Origin: G963678255 sp963678255
GTDB taxonomy: Bacteria; Cloacimonadota; Cloacimonadia; Cloacimonadales; WRIO01
Reading direction: 5' to 3'
DNA: 64,000 bases
Assembly (NCBI GenBank): GCA_963678255.2
Contig: OY782778.1
Span: 434,001 to 498,000, forward strand
Numbering within the stretch: the first letter of the stretch is position 1; each line of letters begins with the position of its first letter. Shown one piece after another: positions 1-9,776 of the stretch. Under the pieces are notes generated by a model. That model was given only the letters and a program-made list of their open reading frames with translations, had not been told where the DNA came from and did no database searches. A program made the translations under genes and the position numbers.

Positions 1-2247
1 CTGTTAAAGGATATCATTGCATATTATGAAATTAAAGATGATGATAAAGTATTAGAATATTTTGAGAAAATGCTGAGATTGACAAAACAATTTCTGGCTT
101 TTGATGAAAATCCTGATGAGTCAATCAAGGATATCTTAGCGGAAACCTTTCAAATTACATTTTCTTATATACAAAATTTTGAGCGTCTGGATCTTTTCCA
201 AATGTACCTGCCTGCTTACACAGAATATGAAAGTCTGTTGAGTTCTCCCATCCCCAAGGCAAAAATACTGCAAACATTTGGTTTCTTTTACTGGCTCGAT
301 CATCAATTCGATAAAAGTATTGAAGCGCTGAAAGCTTCTTTAAAATTAATCAATGCTTATGGTTCCGTAACGGATATACCCAATCGTTATACTAACTTAG
401 GTTTCATTTATGAAGACACTGGTAACTATGCTATGGCTGATAAATATTATAAAGAAGCCTTGTCTTTTGCAAAAAGCAACAACTCACATAAAGCCCTTTT
501 TATGGCTTATGCTGCATTGGGAAGACTTAAATCATGTCAAGGCAGGCATGAAGAAGCTGTCTTATTTTTTAATGAAGCAATTGCTCTCTCGGATAATGAG
601 GATGAGGATACTTTATCAGTTAAATGCAATCTGGCAAATTCCTTATTTTTATTAAAAAAACCTACCGAATCTCTTAAACTTTACAATGAGATGAAACGAG
701 TAGAAACCAAAAAAAAATATCCGAGCCTCTATTACACTGTTTTGTTAAATATGGCAAATATCTATATGCAGAATAAGCATCTGAATGAAGCATTTGAACT
801 GCTGACAGAAACGGTAAAGTATGCAGATGAATCCGGGAATAAAGAGTTACAGGCCGGAGCTGAAGTGAATATCGCTTTGATTTTAAATTCTCAAAATAAT
901 TATGAAAAAGCAGAACAACATATATTAAAAACGCTGGAAATTGGTGAATCCAGTAATAATCAGCGCTTAATAAATAATTCCTTGTTTATTCAGGCAGATA
1001 TTTTAATGAAAAAAAAGGCATTCAGACAAGCACTTGAATGTTTGAAAAAATGCAAAAAGTATATTGAAAAAGAAAATAATCAGGAAAGATCAAAAATTCT
1101 CTACAAAAATATAGGCGATTGTTATGGGAATATCCAAGACTTTAAGGCAGCTTGGCAGGCTGCCAATAAATGCATTAAGATTTGTGAAAAAATCAGTAAA
1201 GATACTCAAAAAGAAATTGATCTTGCTAATTCTAATCAGGTCGTTCATAATAGAGTAGAGGGTTTCTACTTTTTTAAAGAGAATGATACTTTTATTTCCA
1301 GAGAATTAAGTATCAAAATTGGATCTCCTATCATTGGCAGAAGTAAAAAATTAGAAAATTGCATTAATCAAACTATTTTAGCAGCTAACAGTGATTATGC
1401 AAATGTATTGATTACCGGTGAATCAGGAACCGGAAAAGAGCTATTGGCAAGACTACTGCATTTTTGCAGTCAAAGAAAAAATGAACAGTTTATTGCCATT
1501 AACAGTGCATTATTCTCCAACAGTCTGGCTCAAAGCAGTATCTTCGGTCATACCAAAGGCGCTTTTACCGGAGCGGTATCAAATCAGGCTGGATTTCTTG
1601 AGCTTGCCAATAAAGGCACCTTATTTCTTGATGAAATTGGGGATATGCCCATGGATATCCAAACTGCTTTTCTCAGAGTTATTGAAGAAAAGAAAATTAT
1701 GTCTTTGGGAAGTGATAAATATAAAAATGTCGATTTTCGCCTTGTAAGTGCTACTCATCAGGATATAGAATCAATGACAGAAAACATGACTTTCCGCCGG
1801 GATTTGTTTAATAGAATCAATACCGTACAAATACATTTACCTCCTTTAAGAGAAAGAAAAGAAGATATACCCTTGATTATCAATTATCTGCTAATTGAAT
1901 TATGTACAAAATTGAATAAAAAGGTACCTGAACTCTCATCTCAGGCGATTAACTATTTGTGTGATTATGATTATCTAGGTAATATCAGAGAATTAAATAA
2001 TATGATGCAAAGACTCCTTCTGTTCAACAATAAATTAAAAATATCACTGGAGGATATTTACGAAGTCATCCCCCAAAAAGTATCACCAGACTCAAATCAG
2101 ATTCTGTCAAATATGAATCTGGCTGAAATGGAAAAATCACTGATTAGTCAAGCGATGATTAAATGCAATAATGTTCAGGTAGATGCCAGTAAACTCTTAG
2201 GAATATCTTCATATACATTAAATCGAAAATTAAAGAAACTAAGGTAA
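1..2247 (+). CDS. TPR-containing sigma-54-dependent transcriptional activator (5' partial)
   Basis: The reading frame is open from base 1, so the gene begins upstream of the window; an internal ATG at 70 is not necessarily the start. The N-terminal part is a run of helical tetratricopeptide-like repeats, likely a sensory or protein-binding region. It is followed by a sigma-54 AAA+ domain: Walker A GESGTGKE (visible codons about 473-480), an intact GAFTGA sigma-54 contact loop (about 520), Walker B TLFLDEIGD (about 540) and an arginine-finger segment FRRDLFNRIN. The C-terminus (about 714-747) is a Fis-type helix-turn-helix (DASKLLGISSYTLNRKLKKL). All hallmarks of an active bacterial enhancer-binding protein are present. 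There is no REC or GAF domain, so the signal probably enters through the TPRs. The target genes cannot be told from the sequence. Confidence 0.93.
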   Translation: MLKDIIAYYEIKDDDKVLEYFEKMLRLTKQFLAFDENPDESIKDILAETFQITFSYIQNFERLDLFQMYLPAYTEYESLLSSPIPKAKILQTFGFFYWLDHQFDKSIEALKASLKLINAYGSVTDIPNRYTNLGFIYEDTGNYAMADKYYKEALSFAKSNNSHKALFMAYAALGRLKSCQGRHEEAVLFFNEAIALSDNEDEDTLSVKCNLANSLFLLKKPTESLKLYNEMKRVETKKKYPSLYYTVLLNMANIYMQNKHLNEAFELLTETVKYADESGNKELQAGAEVNIALILNSQNNYEKAEQHILKTLEIGESSNNQRLINNSLFIQADILMKKKAFRQALECLKKCKKYIEKENNQERSKILYKNIGDCYGNIQDFKAAWQAANKCIKICEKISKDTQKEIDLANSNQVVHNRVEGFYFFKENDTFISRELSIKIGSPIIGRSKKLENCINQTILAANSDYANVLITGESGTGKELLARLLHFCSQRKNEQFIAINSALFSNSLAQSSIFGHTKGAFTGAVSNQAGFLELANKGTLFLDEIGDMPMDIQTAFLRVIEEKKIMSLGSDKYKNVDFRLVSATHQDIESMTENMTFRRDLFNRINTVQIHLPPLRERKEDIPLIINYLLIELCTKLNKKVPELSSQAINYLCDYDYLGNIRELNNMMQRLLLFNNKLKISLEDIYEVIPQKVSPDSNQILSNMNLAEMEKSLISQAMIKCNNVQVDASKLLGISSYTLNRKLKKLR

Positions 2248-2835
2248 TTGAATAAATGCTCACATCAAAATTAAACTATATTATGACTATATTGGACTAA
2301 GATTATTAGATAGCCTCTTTCAAGATATGACCGTTCATGTCTTTTTATCCTTTACATTTTTATACTGATATCTTATGGTATAGAATTAGTTTGCAGTAAA
2401 CTGAATATATTTATTCCCGTCTTCAGAAGAAAAGGAGGGTTGAAAATAATTAGGAATGGTAAATGATGAATGATGAATGATGTGACGCGTCCTGAAAATA
2501 GTCTCCAAAGTTGACTTATTGACTTCATGGATATCCTCTATACTTTTTGGATATTCAGTCAAATTCCAGAATATCACGATCATCCTGGTTATGGAAAGAA
2601 AAGCTTTATCATAAGCATGTATCTTACTCAATATCATATACAAGAAAATATAGATGTAATATTTCTACTTACATTAAAAGAATGTAACTTACAAAGTTAA
2701 ATCAACAAAGGATTTCTTTCTTAGCTAAAGTAAAAACATAAGTGTAAATATAAAAAAAGATATTACAACATAAAATGGTAAATCCTATCTCTCTTTGTTT
2801 GAACTTCCAGTATACGCTGAAACACGAGCTATTTT
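2248..2835. other. Intergenic region with one dispersed repeat copy
   Basis: No convincing gene. It contains one copy of a 70-bp dispersed repeat at 2519-2588 and, near 2780-2825, a fragment resembling the start of the larger repeat at 5761. The open frame on the minus strand at 2386-2643 overlaps the repeat and looks like a chance ORF. Confidence 0.6.
2519..2588 (+). repeat. 70-bp dispersed repeat, copy 1
   Basis: The stretch beginning TTGACTTCATGGATATCCTC recurs at 4604-4673 with a few substitutions and the same orientation. The two copies bracket the DUF4143 ATPase gene and the 50-bp array. Function unknown. Confidence 0.85.
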
Positions 2836-3951
2836 TTAACTTACGACAAACTCTCTGAAATTTGTTTTGTCGATTATTATTGTTTTGGCGTTGTATGCTT
2901 CTACAAAACTAGAAGGAAATTTACTATTCTTTTTAATCCATTTAAATTCATATGCGGTTATTTCTCCAGAAATATCTTCGACAAAATCAATTTCCTGTTG
3001 TTGTTTTGTTCTCCAAAAATACATTCTGGAATAAGGATTTTTATACCTGTTTTGTTTAAGTCTTTCTGAAACTAAAAAATTCTCCCAAAGTGCTCCTTTG
3101 TCTGATCTTAGCTCTAATGAGTTAAAATTACCAATAATCGTATTACGAACACCATTATCATAAAAATATATCTTCCTGTTTTGTTTAATCTCATTCCTCA
3201 GGTTTTTGCTAAAACTGTTCAATCTAAACACAACATAAGCTTTTTCAAGTATTTGAATATAACTTTGAACTGTATTTTTATTTATTCCAACAATCTGGGA
3301 TAACTCATTATAATTCATTTCATTTCCCATTTGAAAAGCCAAAGCTTGTAGCAGTTTATCTAATACTTCTGGTTTTCTAATATCAGAAAAAGCAAGCAGA
3401 TCCCTATACAAGTAGCTGTTCGCCAGATTCTTTAAAATTTCTTTTTCATCGCCCTGGTTATTTATTACATCTGGATAAAACCCATATATAAGACGATTTT
3501 CAAGTTGTTGTTCAGAATTTAAAAAACCGATTTTATTTTCATACTCTTCCCATGAAAGAGGAAATAACTCGTATTCCCATTTTCTGCCAGTTAATGGCTC
3601 ATTTAATAAATTCCCTAATTCAAATGAAGAAGATCCGCTTACCAATAGTTGAATATCTTTGAATTGATCTGTAATAATTTTTAGAGTGAGGCCTATACTT
3701 TGAATTCTCTGAGCTTCATCAATGAAAATGAGTTTATGATTTGCAATAATTGTTTTAATCTGTTCAGTTGAAGGATTTGTCAATAAAGCTCTTACAGTTG
3801 GGTCATCACCATCTAAAAAAAGTGAATCTTTACCGTTAATAATTTTCTTAATCAAAGTTGTCTTACCCACTTGTCTGGCTCCAATTAAGATTATGGCTTT
3901 CCCTCTATTCATTTTGTGCCTTATAACGTCTTCTAAAAATCTATCATACAT
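2836..3951 (-). CDS. AAA family ATPase with DUF4143 domain
   Basis: A protein of 371 residues. Near the N-terminus is a Walker A motif GARQVGKTT, then a Walker B-like segment LIFIDEAQRI, both of the AAA_14 type. The C-terminal half has the DUF4143 pattern: a winged-helix-like segment (YNELSQIVGINKNTVQSYI), YFYDNGVRN, and a nuclease-like fold around YFWRTKQQQEIDFVED. Such proteins are common and scattered in bacteria and archaea; their role is not established. The start at 3951 is preferred over the upstream one at 3999 because a GGAGG lies 8 nt before it. It stands alone, convergent with the sigma-54 activator and divergent from the sensor gene downstream. Confidence 0.9.
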   Translation of the reverse strand: MYDRFLEDVIRHKMNRGKAIILIGARQVGKTTLIKKIINGKDSLFLDGDDPTVRALLTNPSTEQIKTIIANHKLIFIDEAQRIQSIGLTLKIITDQFKDIQLLVSGSSSFELGNLLNEPLTGRKWEYELFPLSWEEYENKIGFLNSEQQLENRLIYGFYPDVINNQGDEKEILKNLANSYLYRDLLAFSDIRKPEVLDKLLQALAFQMGNEMNYNELSQIVGINKNTVQSYIQILEKAYVVFRLNSFSKNLRNEIKQNRKIYFYDNGVRNTIIGNFNSLELRSDKGALWENFLVSERLKQNRYKNPYSRMYFWRTKQQQEIDFVEDISGEITAYEFKWIKKNSKFPSSFVEAYNAKTIIIDKTNFREFVVS

Positions 3952-4080
3952 AAGTAATACCTCCAATTGGTCAATATAAAGACCAATAGTTATGACCATT
4001 AGCTATTACGATGACTAAATGTCAAGATAATCCTTTAAACAACTTAAACAAACTGAAGAGAAAAACCACTCTTTATAATG

Positions 4081-4407
4081 CATTCAGGGGCATTAGCCCT
4101 ATAATCTTCGTAGCAGAAAACACAATAATGCATTCAGAGGCATTAGCCCTGTAATCTTTGTTGCAGAAAACAAAATAATGCATTCAGGGGCGGTAGCCCT
4201 GTAATCTTCGTAGCAAAAAACGCAATAATTCATTCAGGGGCGGTAGCCCTGTAATCTTCGTAGCACAAAACACAATAATCCATTCAGGGGCGTTAGCCCT
4301 ATAATCTTCGTAGCAAAAAACGTAATAAAGCATTCAGGGGCGTTAGCCCTGTAATCTTCGTAGCAAAAAACGTTATAATGCATTCAGGGGCGTTAGCCCT
4401 GTAATCT
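4081..4407 (+). repeat. Tandem array, seven copies, 50-bp period
   Basis: Units begin CATTCAGGGG at 4081, 4131, 4181, 4231, 4281, 4331 and 4381, exactly 50 bp apart. The core CAGGGGCGTTAGCCCTG can form a stem-loop (CAGGG/CCCTG with one bulge), followed by a conserved TAATCTTCGTAGC and a slightly variable A-rich tail. The tails are near-identical, so these are not CRISPR spacers. The same unit occurs in inverse orientation, again about seven copies, at 30255-30590. Confidence 0.92.
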
Positions 4408-4603
4408 GAATTAAATAAAATGCCCTATATGTTTGGACTATGCCACTTTGAGATTGGAAGAGAAATGTCATAAGACAAACTGATGTTTCTGTACTAAATT
4501 AAATTGCCGTTAACACTCAAATTCCAGGCATTTCACAGCGTTTCAGATACGACTTGGTATCACTTGTCACATCAGATGCAAAATCGTATCCTAAGTTAAC
4601 ATT

Positions 4604-4673
4604 TTGACTTCATGGATATCCTCAATACTTTTTGGATATTCATTCAAGTTCCAGACTATCACGATCATCCTGA
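4604..4673 (+). repeat. 70-bp dispersed repeat, copy 2
   Basis: Second copy of the repeat at 2519-2588, same orientation. It ends about 115 bp before the start of the membrane sensor gene, in that gene's upstream region. Confidence 0.85.
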
Positions 4674-4788
4674 TCGTGAAAAAAGTAACACAAGTTTTCA
4701 ACTTGAGAAATTAACACTATTCTTACACAAATTCACTTACTATTTTAACAATCCCTTGTATAAATTGATAAATAAAGAGTGAGATACT

Positions 4789-5712
4789 ATGAAAGAATCT
4801 GAATTAATAAAAAATATAGTAAGAAATATGACTGTGTACTTGGTTTTGGCAATTGGTGTTTTAATGGCTGTATTTTCAACAATTATCATTATACGAGAGA
4901 AATCTGTTTTTAAAGAGATGAGCGATGAATATTCACAGAAGATGAGTTTAATAAAAGCTCAGGAAATTTCAACTAAATTAGAAGAAAATGAGAAGTTACT
5001 TAAACTGATAGCTAAAAGCCCATCGATACAAACCATGAATAAGGCTTTGATTGAAATGGGTATGATGCAATTTAAAGAAAACTCCAATCATTTAGCTGAT
5101 GATTACCTTTTCATTGATTCTTTAGGCAATTACTGGTCTCTCAAGGGATTAACAGGAAACCTGTCAGACAATATTATTTTCAGAGATTGCTTTCTTTCTG
5201 ATCGCTTAATAGCAAAGTCATCAGGCTCTGCCATCTATGAGAATTTCAAGGGTTTTCTGGTTGGTACGCCTTTATTTGATCAAAAAGGAGATAAAACAGG
5301 TGTAATCGTTTCAGTTATAAAATCAAAAAGATTAATGCAGGATTTTCTGAATACTTCCATAGATAAGAGTGTTTTTTTCTGGATAATGGATGACAATAAA
5401 ACGATCATTTCATATCCTGATTCATCATCATGCGGGATAACATTAGAAAAAGAGCTATCCCAACCATTAAAAGAGAAAGACTATTTCAAAGCAGATGTCC
5501 GTTTACCTGAAGGCACTTTCCTTTCTCATTTTCAGAAGATTCAATCTGATTATGGACTCTATCTGGTCTTAAATGTTCCCAATTCAGGCATCAATCAACC
5601 TGGAATCCGTTTTCTTAATCTTATTGTGATCATGTCGATGATTTTAATTGTAATGGTTTCCTTTGTAGTGTATATTTTGTGTCGTTATTTTTTAAAAGAA
5701 AGAAATAATTAA
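4789..5712 (+). CDS. Membrane-anchored Cache-type sensor domain protein lacking an output domain
   Basis: A protein of 307 residues with a membrane segment at about 15-37, an extracytoplasmic region of roughly 235 residues and a second membrane segment at about 275-298, then only about nine residues before the stop. The middle resembles a double Cache ligand-binding domain (for example DDYLFIDSLGNYWSLKG and GTPLFDQKGDKTGVIVSVI). In most family members a HAMP, methyl-accepting, kinase or cyclase domain follows; here none does. Either it has lost its output module, plausibly through rearrangement at the repeats that follow, or it signals through a partner. It starts at an ATG after GAGTGAG. Confidence 0.75.
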   Translation: MKESELIKNIVRNMTVYLVLAIGVLMAVFSTIIIIREKSVFKEMSDEYSQKMSLIKAQEISTKLEENEKLLKLIAKSPSIQTMNKALIEMGMMQFKENSNHLADDYLFIDSLGNYWSLKGLTGNLSDNIIFRDCFLSDRLIAKSSGSAIYENFKGFLVGTPLFDQKGDKTGVIVSVIKSKRLMQDFLNTSIDKSVFFWIMDDNKTIISYPDSSSCGITLEKELSQPLKEKDYFKADVRLPEGTFLSHFQKIQSDYGLYLVLNVPNSGINQPGIRFLNLIVIMSMILIVMVSFVVYILCRYFLKERNN

Positions 5713-5760
5713 TTATAAATTCCCCAGAGTGAAGGCTTAACTTTGATAACAAATCCATCG

Positions 5761-6089
5761 GCTTTTCTCTCTTGTGGAATTCCGGTTTTGTAAAACCTAT
5801 CTCTCGTTGAGCGAACTTCCAGTTTGCACTATAATGTGACAAGTAAAACTGCAATTCTGTGCAGTTTGGGATAGGTTATTACAGTAATGTGAAGAGTAAC
5901 TCGATCAACTAGAATTTCGAGGACGAGCCGTCCTCCCTCCATACTGGGAGAGTATAACTATTTGCTAGATTATTCTGGGCGAACACACAGGTTCGCCCCT
6001 ATCAAAGCATTTATCAATGGTATTCCATATTTAAATGATTATCCGTAATTGTTTTTTGTAATCGTAGGGGCAGACCTGTGTGTCTGCCC
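5761..6089 (+). repeat. 330-bp composite repeat, copy 1
   Basis: Nearly identical to 6191-6518. It carries three hairpin motifs: a TTTCGAGGAC-gagcc-GTCCTC hairpin at about 5915-5943, GGGCGAAC-acacag-GTTCGCCC at about 5979-6000, and GGGCAGAC-ctgtgt-GTCTGCCC at about 6067-6089. The last two are perfect 8-bp stems. The TTTATCAATGGTATTCCAT stretch between them recurs in inverse orientation at 21640-21755. Confidence 0.92.
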
Positions 6090-6190
6090 TAATTGTTGAA
6101 TTAAATATATTAAACAATCCTGACACAATTAAATTTATAGAAGCCTGATCACTGAAAAACCGCGTTATCTTGGAAATCCAAAATCCATTT

Positions 6191-6518
6191 GCTTTTCTCT
6201 CTTGTGGAATTCCGGTTTTGTAAAACCTATCTCTCGTTGAGCGTGTTTCCAGTTTGCACAGAAATGTGACTGGTAAAACTGCAATTCTGTGCAGTTTGGG
6301 ATAGGTTATTATAGTAATGTGAAGAGTAACTCGATCAACTAGAATTTCGAGGACGAGCCGTCCTCCCTCCATACTGGGAGAGTAACACTATTCGCTAGAT
6401 TATTCTGGGCGAACACACAGGTTCGCCCCTACAAAGCATTTATCAATGGTATTCCATATTTAAATGATTATCCGTAATTGTTTTTTGTAATCGTAGGGGC
6501 AGACCTGTGTGTCTGCCC
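6191..6518 (+). repeat. 330-bp composite repeat, copy 2
   Basis: Direct repeat of 5761-6089, offset 429-430 bp, with only scattered differences. The roughly 100 bp between copies is unique. No gene is credible in 5713-6618; open frames here are read from the repeat. Confidence 0.92.
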
Positions 6519-6618
6519 AGTGATAGAAGTACAACAACACAGTAGCTCCATCGGAGAGACAGATATAACTTCTGCTTTGACGATTTGCCTTGCTTTAAGT
6601 GCTTTATCTCTTATTAGT

Positions 6619-7045
6619 TTATAACAGCATCTTTTTCTTTACAACAATTCGCTTTTCACTGTTTTCTTTTTTAACCGTTAATTCTATCTCAGAATGGGTC
6701 ATATTAAATAATAACTCGCCTAATTCTGCATTTGTAAGCTGATCTGCTGAACGACCATTGATTCGAATAATGTCAGAATCTAAATCCAAACCTGCTTGTT
6801 CAGCAGATGATTTTGGCCAGATTCCTCTCAGAACAAATTTATCTTCATTAATGACAATATACATCCCGGTACTATATTCAAAACTATTCAAAGAAGGATC
6901 TGTTTCTGTGAGAAGCACTTGTTTTTTTACAAAATTTAATTTCGTCGTATAGTTTTCTAAAAATATTTTACCCAGTAGGATCACATCTTTATCAATCATA
7001 GACGGTAAATCAGCAAATAAAATTAAGACATTCTTGAACTCAATG
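6619..7045 (-). pseudogene. 3' part of interrupted aspartyl protease-PDZ lipoprotein gene
   Basis: This is the downstream fragment of the gene whose 5' part lies at 8680-9445. Removing the IS66 element and one copy of the 8-bp target duplication restores one frame across the junction (GDIE then FKNVLILFADLPS). The fragment encodes the end of the second retropepsin-like lobe (MIDKDVILLGKIFLENY) and a C-terminal PDZ domain (GIWPKSSAEQAGLDLDSDII, then INGRS). An internal ATG at 6999 opens a 126-codon frame, but it has no signal peptide or catalytic site and is unlikely to give a functional protein. Confidence 0.9.
7038..7045. repeat. IS66 target-site duplication, left copy
   Basis: ACTCAATG directly abuts the left terminal inverted repeat and is repeated at 8680-8687. 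Eight base pairs is the duplication length typical of the IS66 family. Confidence 0.95.
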
Positions 7046-8679
7046 GTAACTACTCAGGTATTAATATTATCTGGGAGAAAGTTCAGGGATTTTAGACAGA
7101 ATATCAAAGATATTTAATCCTCTTTTTTTAGCAGTATCAATAACGGATCTAATGATACAGTAGTCCTGAGCCCCATTTTTAAACTGCCCAGACACTTTAA
7201 GTTTAACTTTAACATTTCTAAGAGCTCTTTCTGAATCATTGTTATCCGGAGGAATGACTGTTTCATAAACACAAGGCAAAATATATCCTCTGATTTTTAT
7301 CAAAGATTTCTGAAGAGTAGAGGTTTCTTTAAACTCTTTTTTGCAAATAGTCATCGCCAGTAGAATATTGATTTTATCTTCAAAGTGTTTCATTTCTGGA
7401 GAAGATCTGTCATAATCTATTGTTTGGATTCGCTTGAATTGAAAAATTTCTTTTACCAGGCTTTTGAAATCAGTAGAAAAAGGATGCTTTTCTCTTTCCT
7501 CAATATAAGTTAGATCTCTAAGAATATGAGCCAGACAAATCTGATGATTTAAAGCCTTCGTTTTTAACTGAGCGGAAAATCTGTCCGTAACTAACACAGA
7601 TTCAGGCAAACCGTTTTCCCATATTTTTTGAATTGTCTCGTATCCTCTGGTATGAGAATATTCAAGAAACACATTCTTAATGTCTCTCCAAGCCCAAATC
7701 CATCCTTTTTTACCATTGACCTTTACGCTTGTTTCATCAGAACCAACAACTTTCGAGGAGCTCAGATTCTTTTTAATTCTCTCATAGATAACCTTAGATT
7801 TATCAGCAAATTTCCTTAATATGTTTTTCAATGATCCCTGGGAAATTCTTATATTAACAACATCAGACAAAAGCTGAGCTGTTCTTTTAAATGGTATACA
7901 TTGGTAAACATTCAAATACGAAACGATGGTCTGAATGTTTTCACCGTACTGAACCGGGGCCGTAACATTTTCAGGATATTCAGCCAGATATTTATTATTA
8001 CAATCAGGGCAAATGCATGAATATTGCTGAAATTCTTTGATGAATGCTTGTATAGAAGGGATATCAATCACCTGTCGTTTGGAATTTAATCTAAATTCAT
8101 CATCATTAAAATGATGTCCACAATGACATTGATTTACCTTTAATTCAACAATCTGATCCGGATTTTTTACTTGTAAAAGGGTTTTTCCATTATGACCGGA
8201 CTGTCCTCCGCTTTTCTTATTGCTTTTTTCTCTTGTACTTTTATTCTTTCTTGATAAGTCCATCGAAGGAGGTATTGATGAATTGTTACTGTTCTTAGGG
8301 TTATTTTTCTTTTCGAGAATTTTCATTAAGAAATCAACCTTTTCACTTAAAAGCCTGATTTCTTCTTTGAGTTCAGCTCTTTCTTCTGCAATGCTGATTT
8401 TTAACCGGCAAATTTCCAGTTTAAGCCTGTCATTTTCAGCTTTAGCTTCATAATATTTACTTTTATAATCCATAAGTACATAATGAATTAATTAACTATA
8501 TATGTCAATGTATTTCTTATTAATATTGATAGTTTTTTATAATATATTGTGTATATTCTAAGTTTTAATATATATTATTGGAAAGGTAAATAATAAGGCA
8601 TGATTATAACAAAAAATGTTTATTAAAAATAACAAAAATGGTGTTTTTAAAACTTAACGAAGGGTACCTGAGTAGTTAC
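7046..8679 (-). mobile_element. Complete IS66-family insertion sequence (1634 bp)
   Basis: It is bounded by terminal inverted repeats GTAACTACTCAGGTA (7046-7060) and TACCTGAGTAGTTAC (8665-8679), which are perfect complements, and by the 8-bp duplication ACTCAATG. It carries a single transposase gene and no tnpA or tnpB, like the ISBst12-type subgroup. The intact ends, intact transposase and unaltered duplication suggest a recent insertion. It disrupts a lipoprotein protease gene. Confidence 0.96.
7067..8473 (-). CDS. IS66 family transposase (TnpC type)
   Basis: A protein of 468 residues. It begins with a leucine-rich coiled coil (about 1-60), then a basic linker (NPKNSNNSSIPPSMDLSRK) and the zinc-finger region typical of IS66 (CHCGHHF and a later CICPDC). 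The DDE catalytic domain follows: VVGSDETSVKV with the first Asp, VLVTDRFSAQL with the second, and PPDNNDSERALR with the Glu. The C-terminal tail (CIIRSVIDTAKKRGLNIFDIL) is typical. It appears intact and potentially active. Confidence 0.96.
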   Translation of the reverse strand: MDYKSKYYEAKAENDRLKLEICRLKISIAEERAELKEEIRLLSEKVDFLMKILEKKNNPKNSNNSSIPPSMDLSRKNKSTREKSNKKSGGQSGHNGKTLLQVKNPDQIVELKVNQCHCGHHFNDDEFRLNSKRQVIDIPSIQAFIKEFQQYSCICPDCNNKYLAEYPENVTAPVQYGENIQTIVSYLNVYQCIPFKRTAQLLSDVVNIRISQGSLKNILRKFADKSKVIYERIKKNLSSSKVVGSDETSVKVNGKKGWIWAWRDIKNVFLEYSHTRGYETIQKIWENGLPESVLVTDRFSAQLKTKALNHQICLAHILRDLTYIEEREKHPFSTDFKSLVKEIFQFKRIQTIDYDRSSPEMKHFEDKINILLAMTICKKEFKETSTLQKSLIKIRGYILPCVYETVIPPDNNDSERALRNVKVKLKVSGQFKNGAQDYCIIRSVIDTAKKRGLNIFDILSKIPELSPR

Positions 8680-9445
8680 ACTCAATGTCTCCAATAACTA
8701 AATTTTCAGCTCTATATAAGTAGTTATCCGTCTTTGTTGTAAAAGGCCACTTAGCAAAATATCCCTTAGCTTTAACCAATTTAGTTTTTTCTACAGGTGA
8801 AAGATTTTCCATTTGAGAAAGGGGGAAGACAAAAGGATAATTTAAGCCGGTATCAAGCATAGCTTTTATAGGAATATGTTTAAAACTGGCTGGAACCGTA
8901 GGAAAGCATGGTAAAATTATGTCCATCTTCATTAGATGGGATTTTGCACTTGTTTTCTTAAGTTTTTTCTCATTTTCAAAGACTAGTACGTTTTTTTGAT
9001 AATCAATCGTTGTATTGAAATGACGAATAAAATTTGAACCGATCATGCCATATATTGGTTTATTACTCACTTTAAAAGTATCGGTAAAAGGATTTAATAT
9101 AAAATTCATGTCTTTCACTATCAAACCATTTAGCTTACTTTCTTTGATTCTTCCCATTTTTACTTTTTCTGCAATTTTTGTGACTTCCATATTTTTTATC
9201 TTGTCAATCATACAAGTATCCATCATGGCAATTCCACCTGTATCAAAAACAAAACTACAAGGATATCCATCCAAAATGGGTTCAACTAGCATTATATGGG
9301 TTGAGATAATTTTAAAAGGAACTGTAACAGGCTTTTGTAAATCTACTGCAGTGCCACCTGTCATTTTAATAAATGCATTTTTTTTAAAAGATGTACAACC
9401 TGATAAAATCAGGATAGCTATGATTGAACAAAGATATTTTTTCAT
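8654..9445 (-). pseudogene. 5' part of interrupted aspartyl protease lipoprotein gene
   Basis: It starts at ATG 9445 after AAGGAG. The first 20 residues are a lipoprotein signal ending in the lipobox LSGC. A retropepsin-like pattern follows: FVFDTGGIAMMDT (first Asp-Thr-Gly), GMIGSNFIRHFNTTIDYQ, and AMLDTGLNYPFV (second Asp-Thr-Gly). The gene breaks at GDIE; the last eight codons before the stop are read from the IS66 terminus. The restored protein would be about 394 residues with a C-terminal PDZ domain. The start lies 1 nt from the stop of the upstream regulator gene, so it was the last gene of a three-gene operon. A truncated, lipidated product with both Asp-Thr-Gly motifs could still be made. 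Confidence 0.9.
8680..8687. repeat. IS66 target-site duplication, right copy
   Basis: ACTCAATG immediately outside the right terminal inverted repeat, identical to 7038-7045. Confidence 0.95.
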
Positions 9446-9446
9446 G

Positions 9447-9776
9447 TTAATTCTCCTTAGAATCAGTTAATTGGAGAATACTATTTATATTCTCCTTATA
9501 GGATTGAAATGCTTTTCTACCTTTAGGCGTTAACCAAACCAGGGTTTTGGAAATCCTTTCAACAAAACTTTTCGAAATTTCTACATAACCTGCAGTTTCC
9601 AGATTTTGCAATTGTACGGATAAATTCCCTTTAGAAAGCCCCGTTTTACGCAAGAGAAAAATAAAGTCCGCTTTTTCTACCAAATAAAGATAAAGAATTA
9701 TCTTCAATCTGGCTGGTTCGTGGATTAACTTGTCAATCTCGGCGTTTGTGATCAATTCATCATTGTTAATCAGCAT
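9447..9776 (-). CDS. Winged-helix transcriptional regulator (HTH_34 type)
   Basis: A small regulator of 109 residues with the winged-helix pattern seen in PF13601-like proteins: HEPARLKIILYLYLVEKADF, the recognition region FLLRKTGLSKGNLSVQLQNL, the wing LETAGYVEISKSF, and LVWLTPKGRKAFQSY. Its ATG overlaps the last 11 nt of the membrane protein gene, which indicates translational coupling. It probably controls its own operon: a perfect palindrome overlaps the -10 box of the promoter upstream. The ligand is unknown. Confidence 0.88.
   Translation of the reverse strand: MLINNDELITNAEIDKLIHEPARLKIILYLYLVEKADFIFLLRKTGLSKGNLSVQLQNLETAGYVEISKSFVERISKTLVWLTPKGRKAFQSYKENINSILQLTDSKEN

Noticed and set aside
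2386..2643. 85-codon minus-strand ORF
   Set aside because: It spans the 70-bp dispersed repeat and has no ribosome site or recognisable motif.
4081..4407. CRISPR array
   Set aside because: The period is a constant 50 bp, and the stretches between hairpin cores are nearly identical rather than unique spacers. No cas genes are present. The inverse array at 30255-30590 is rejected for the same reason.
6031..6372. 113-codon minus-strand ORF
   Set aside because: It reads through the 330-bp composite repeat and its hairpins; the equivalent frame in the other copy is not conserved.
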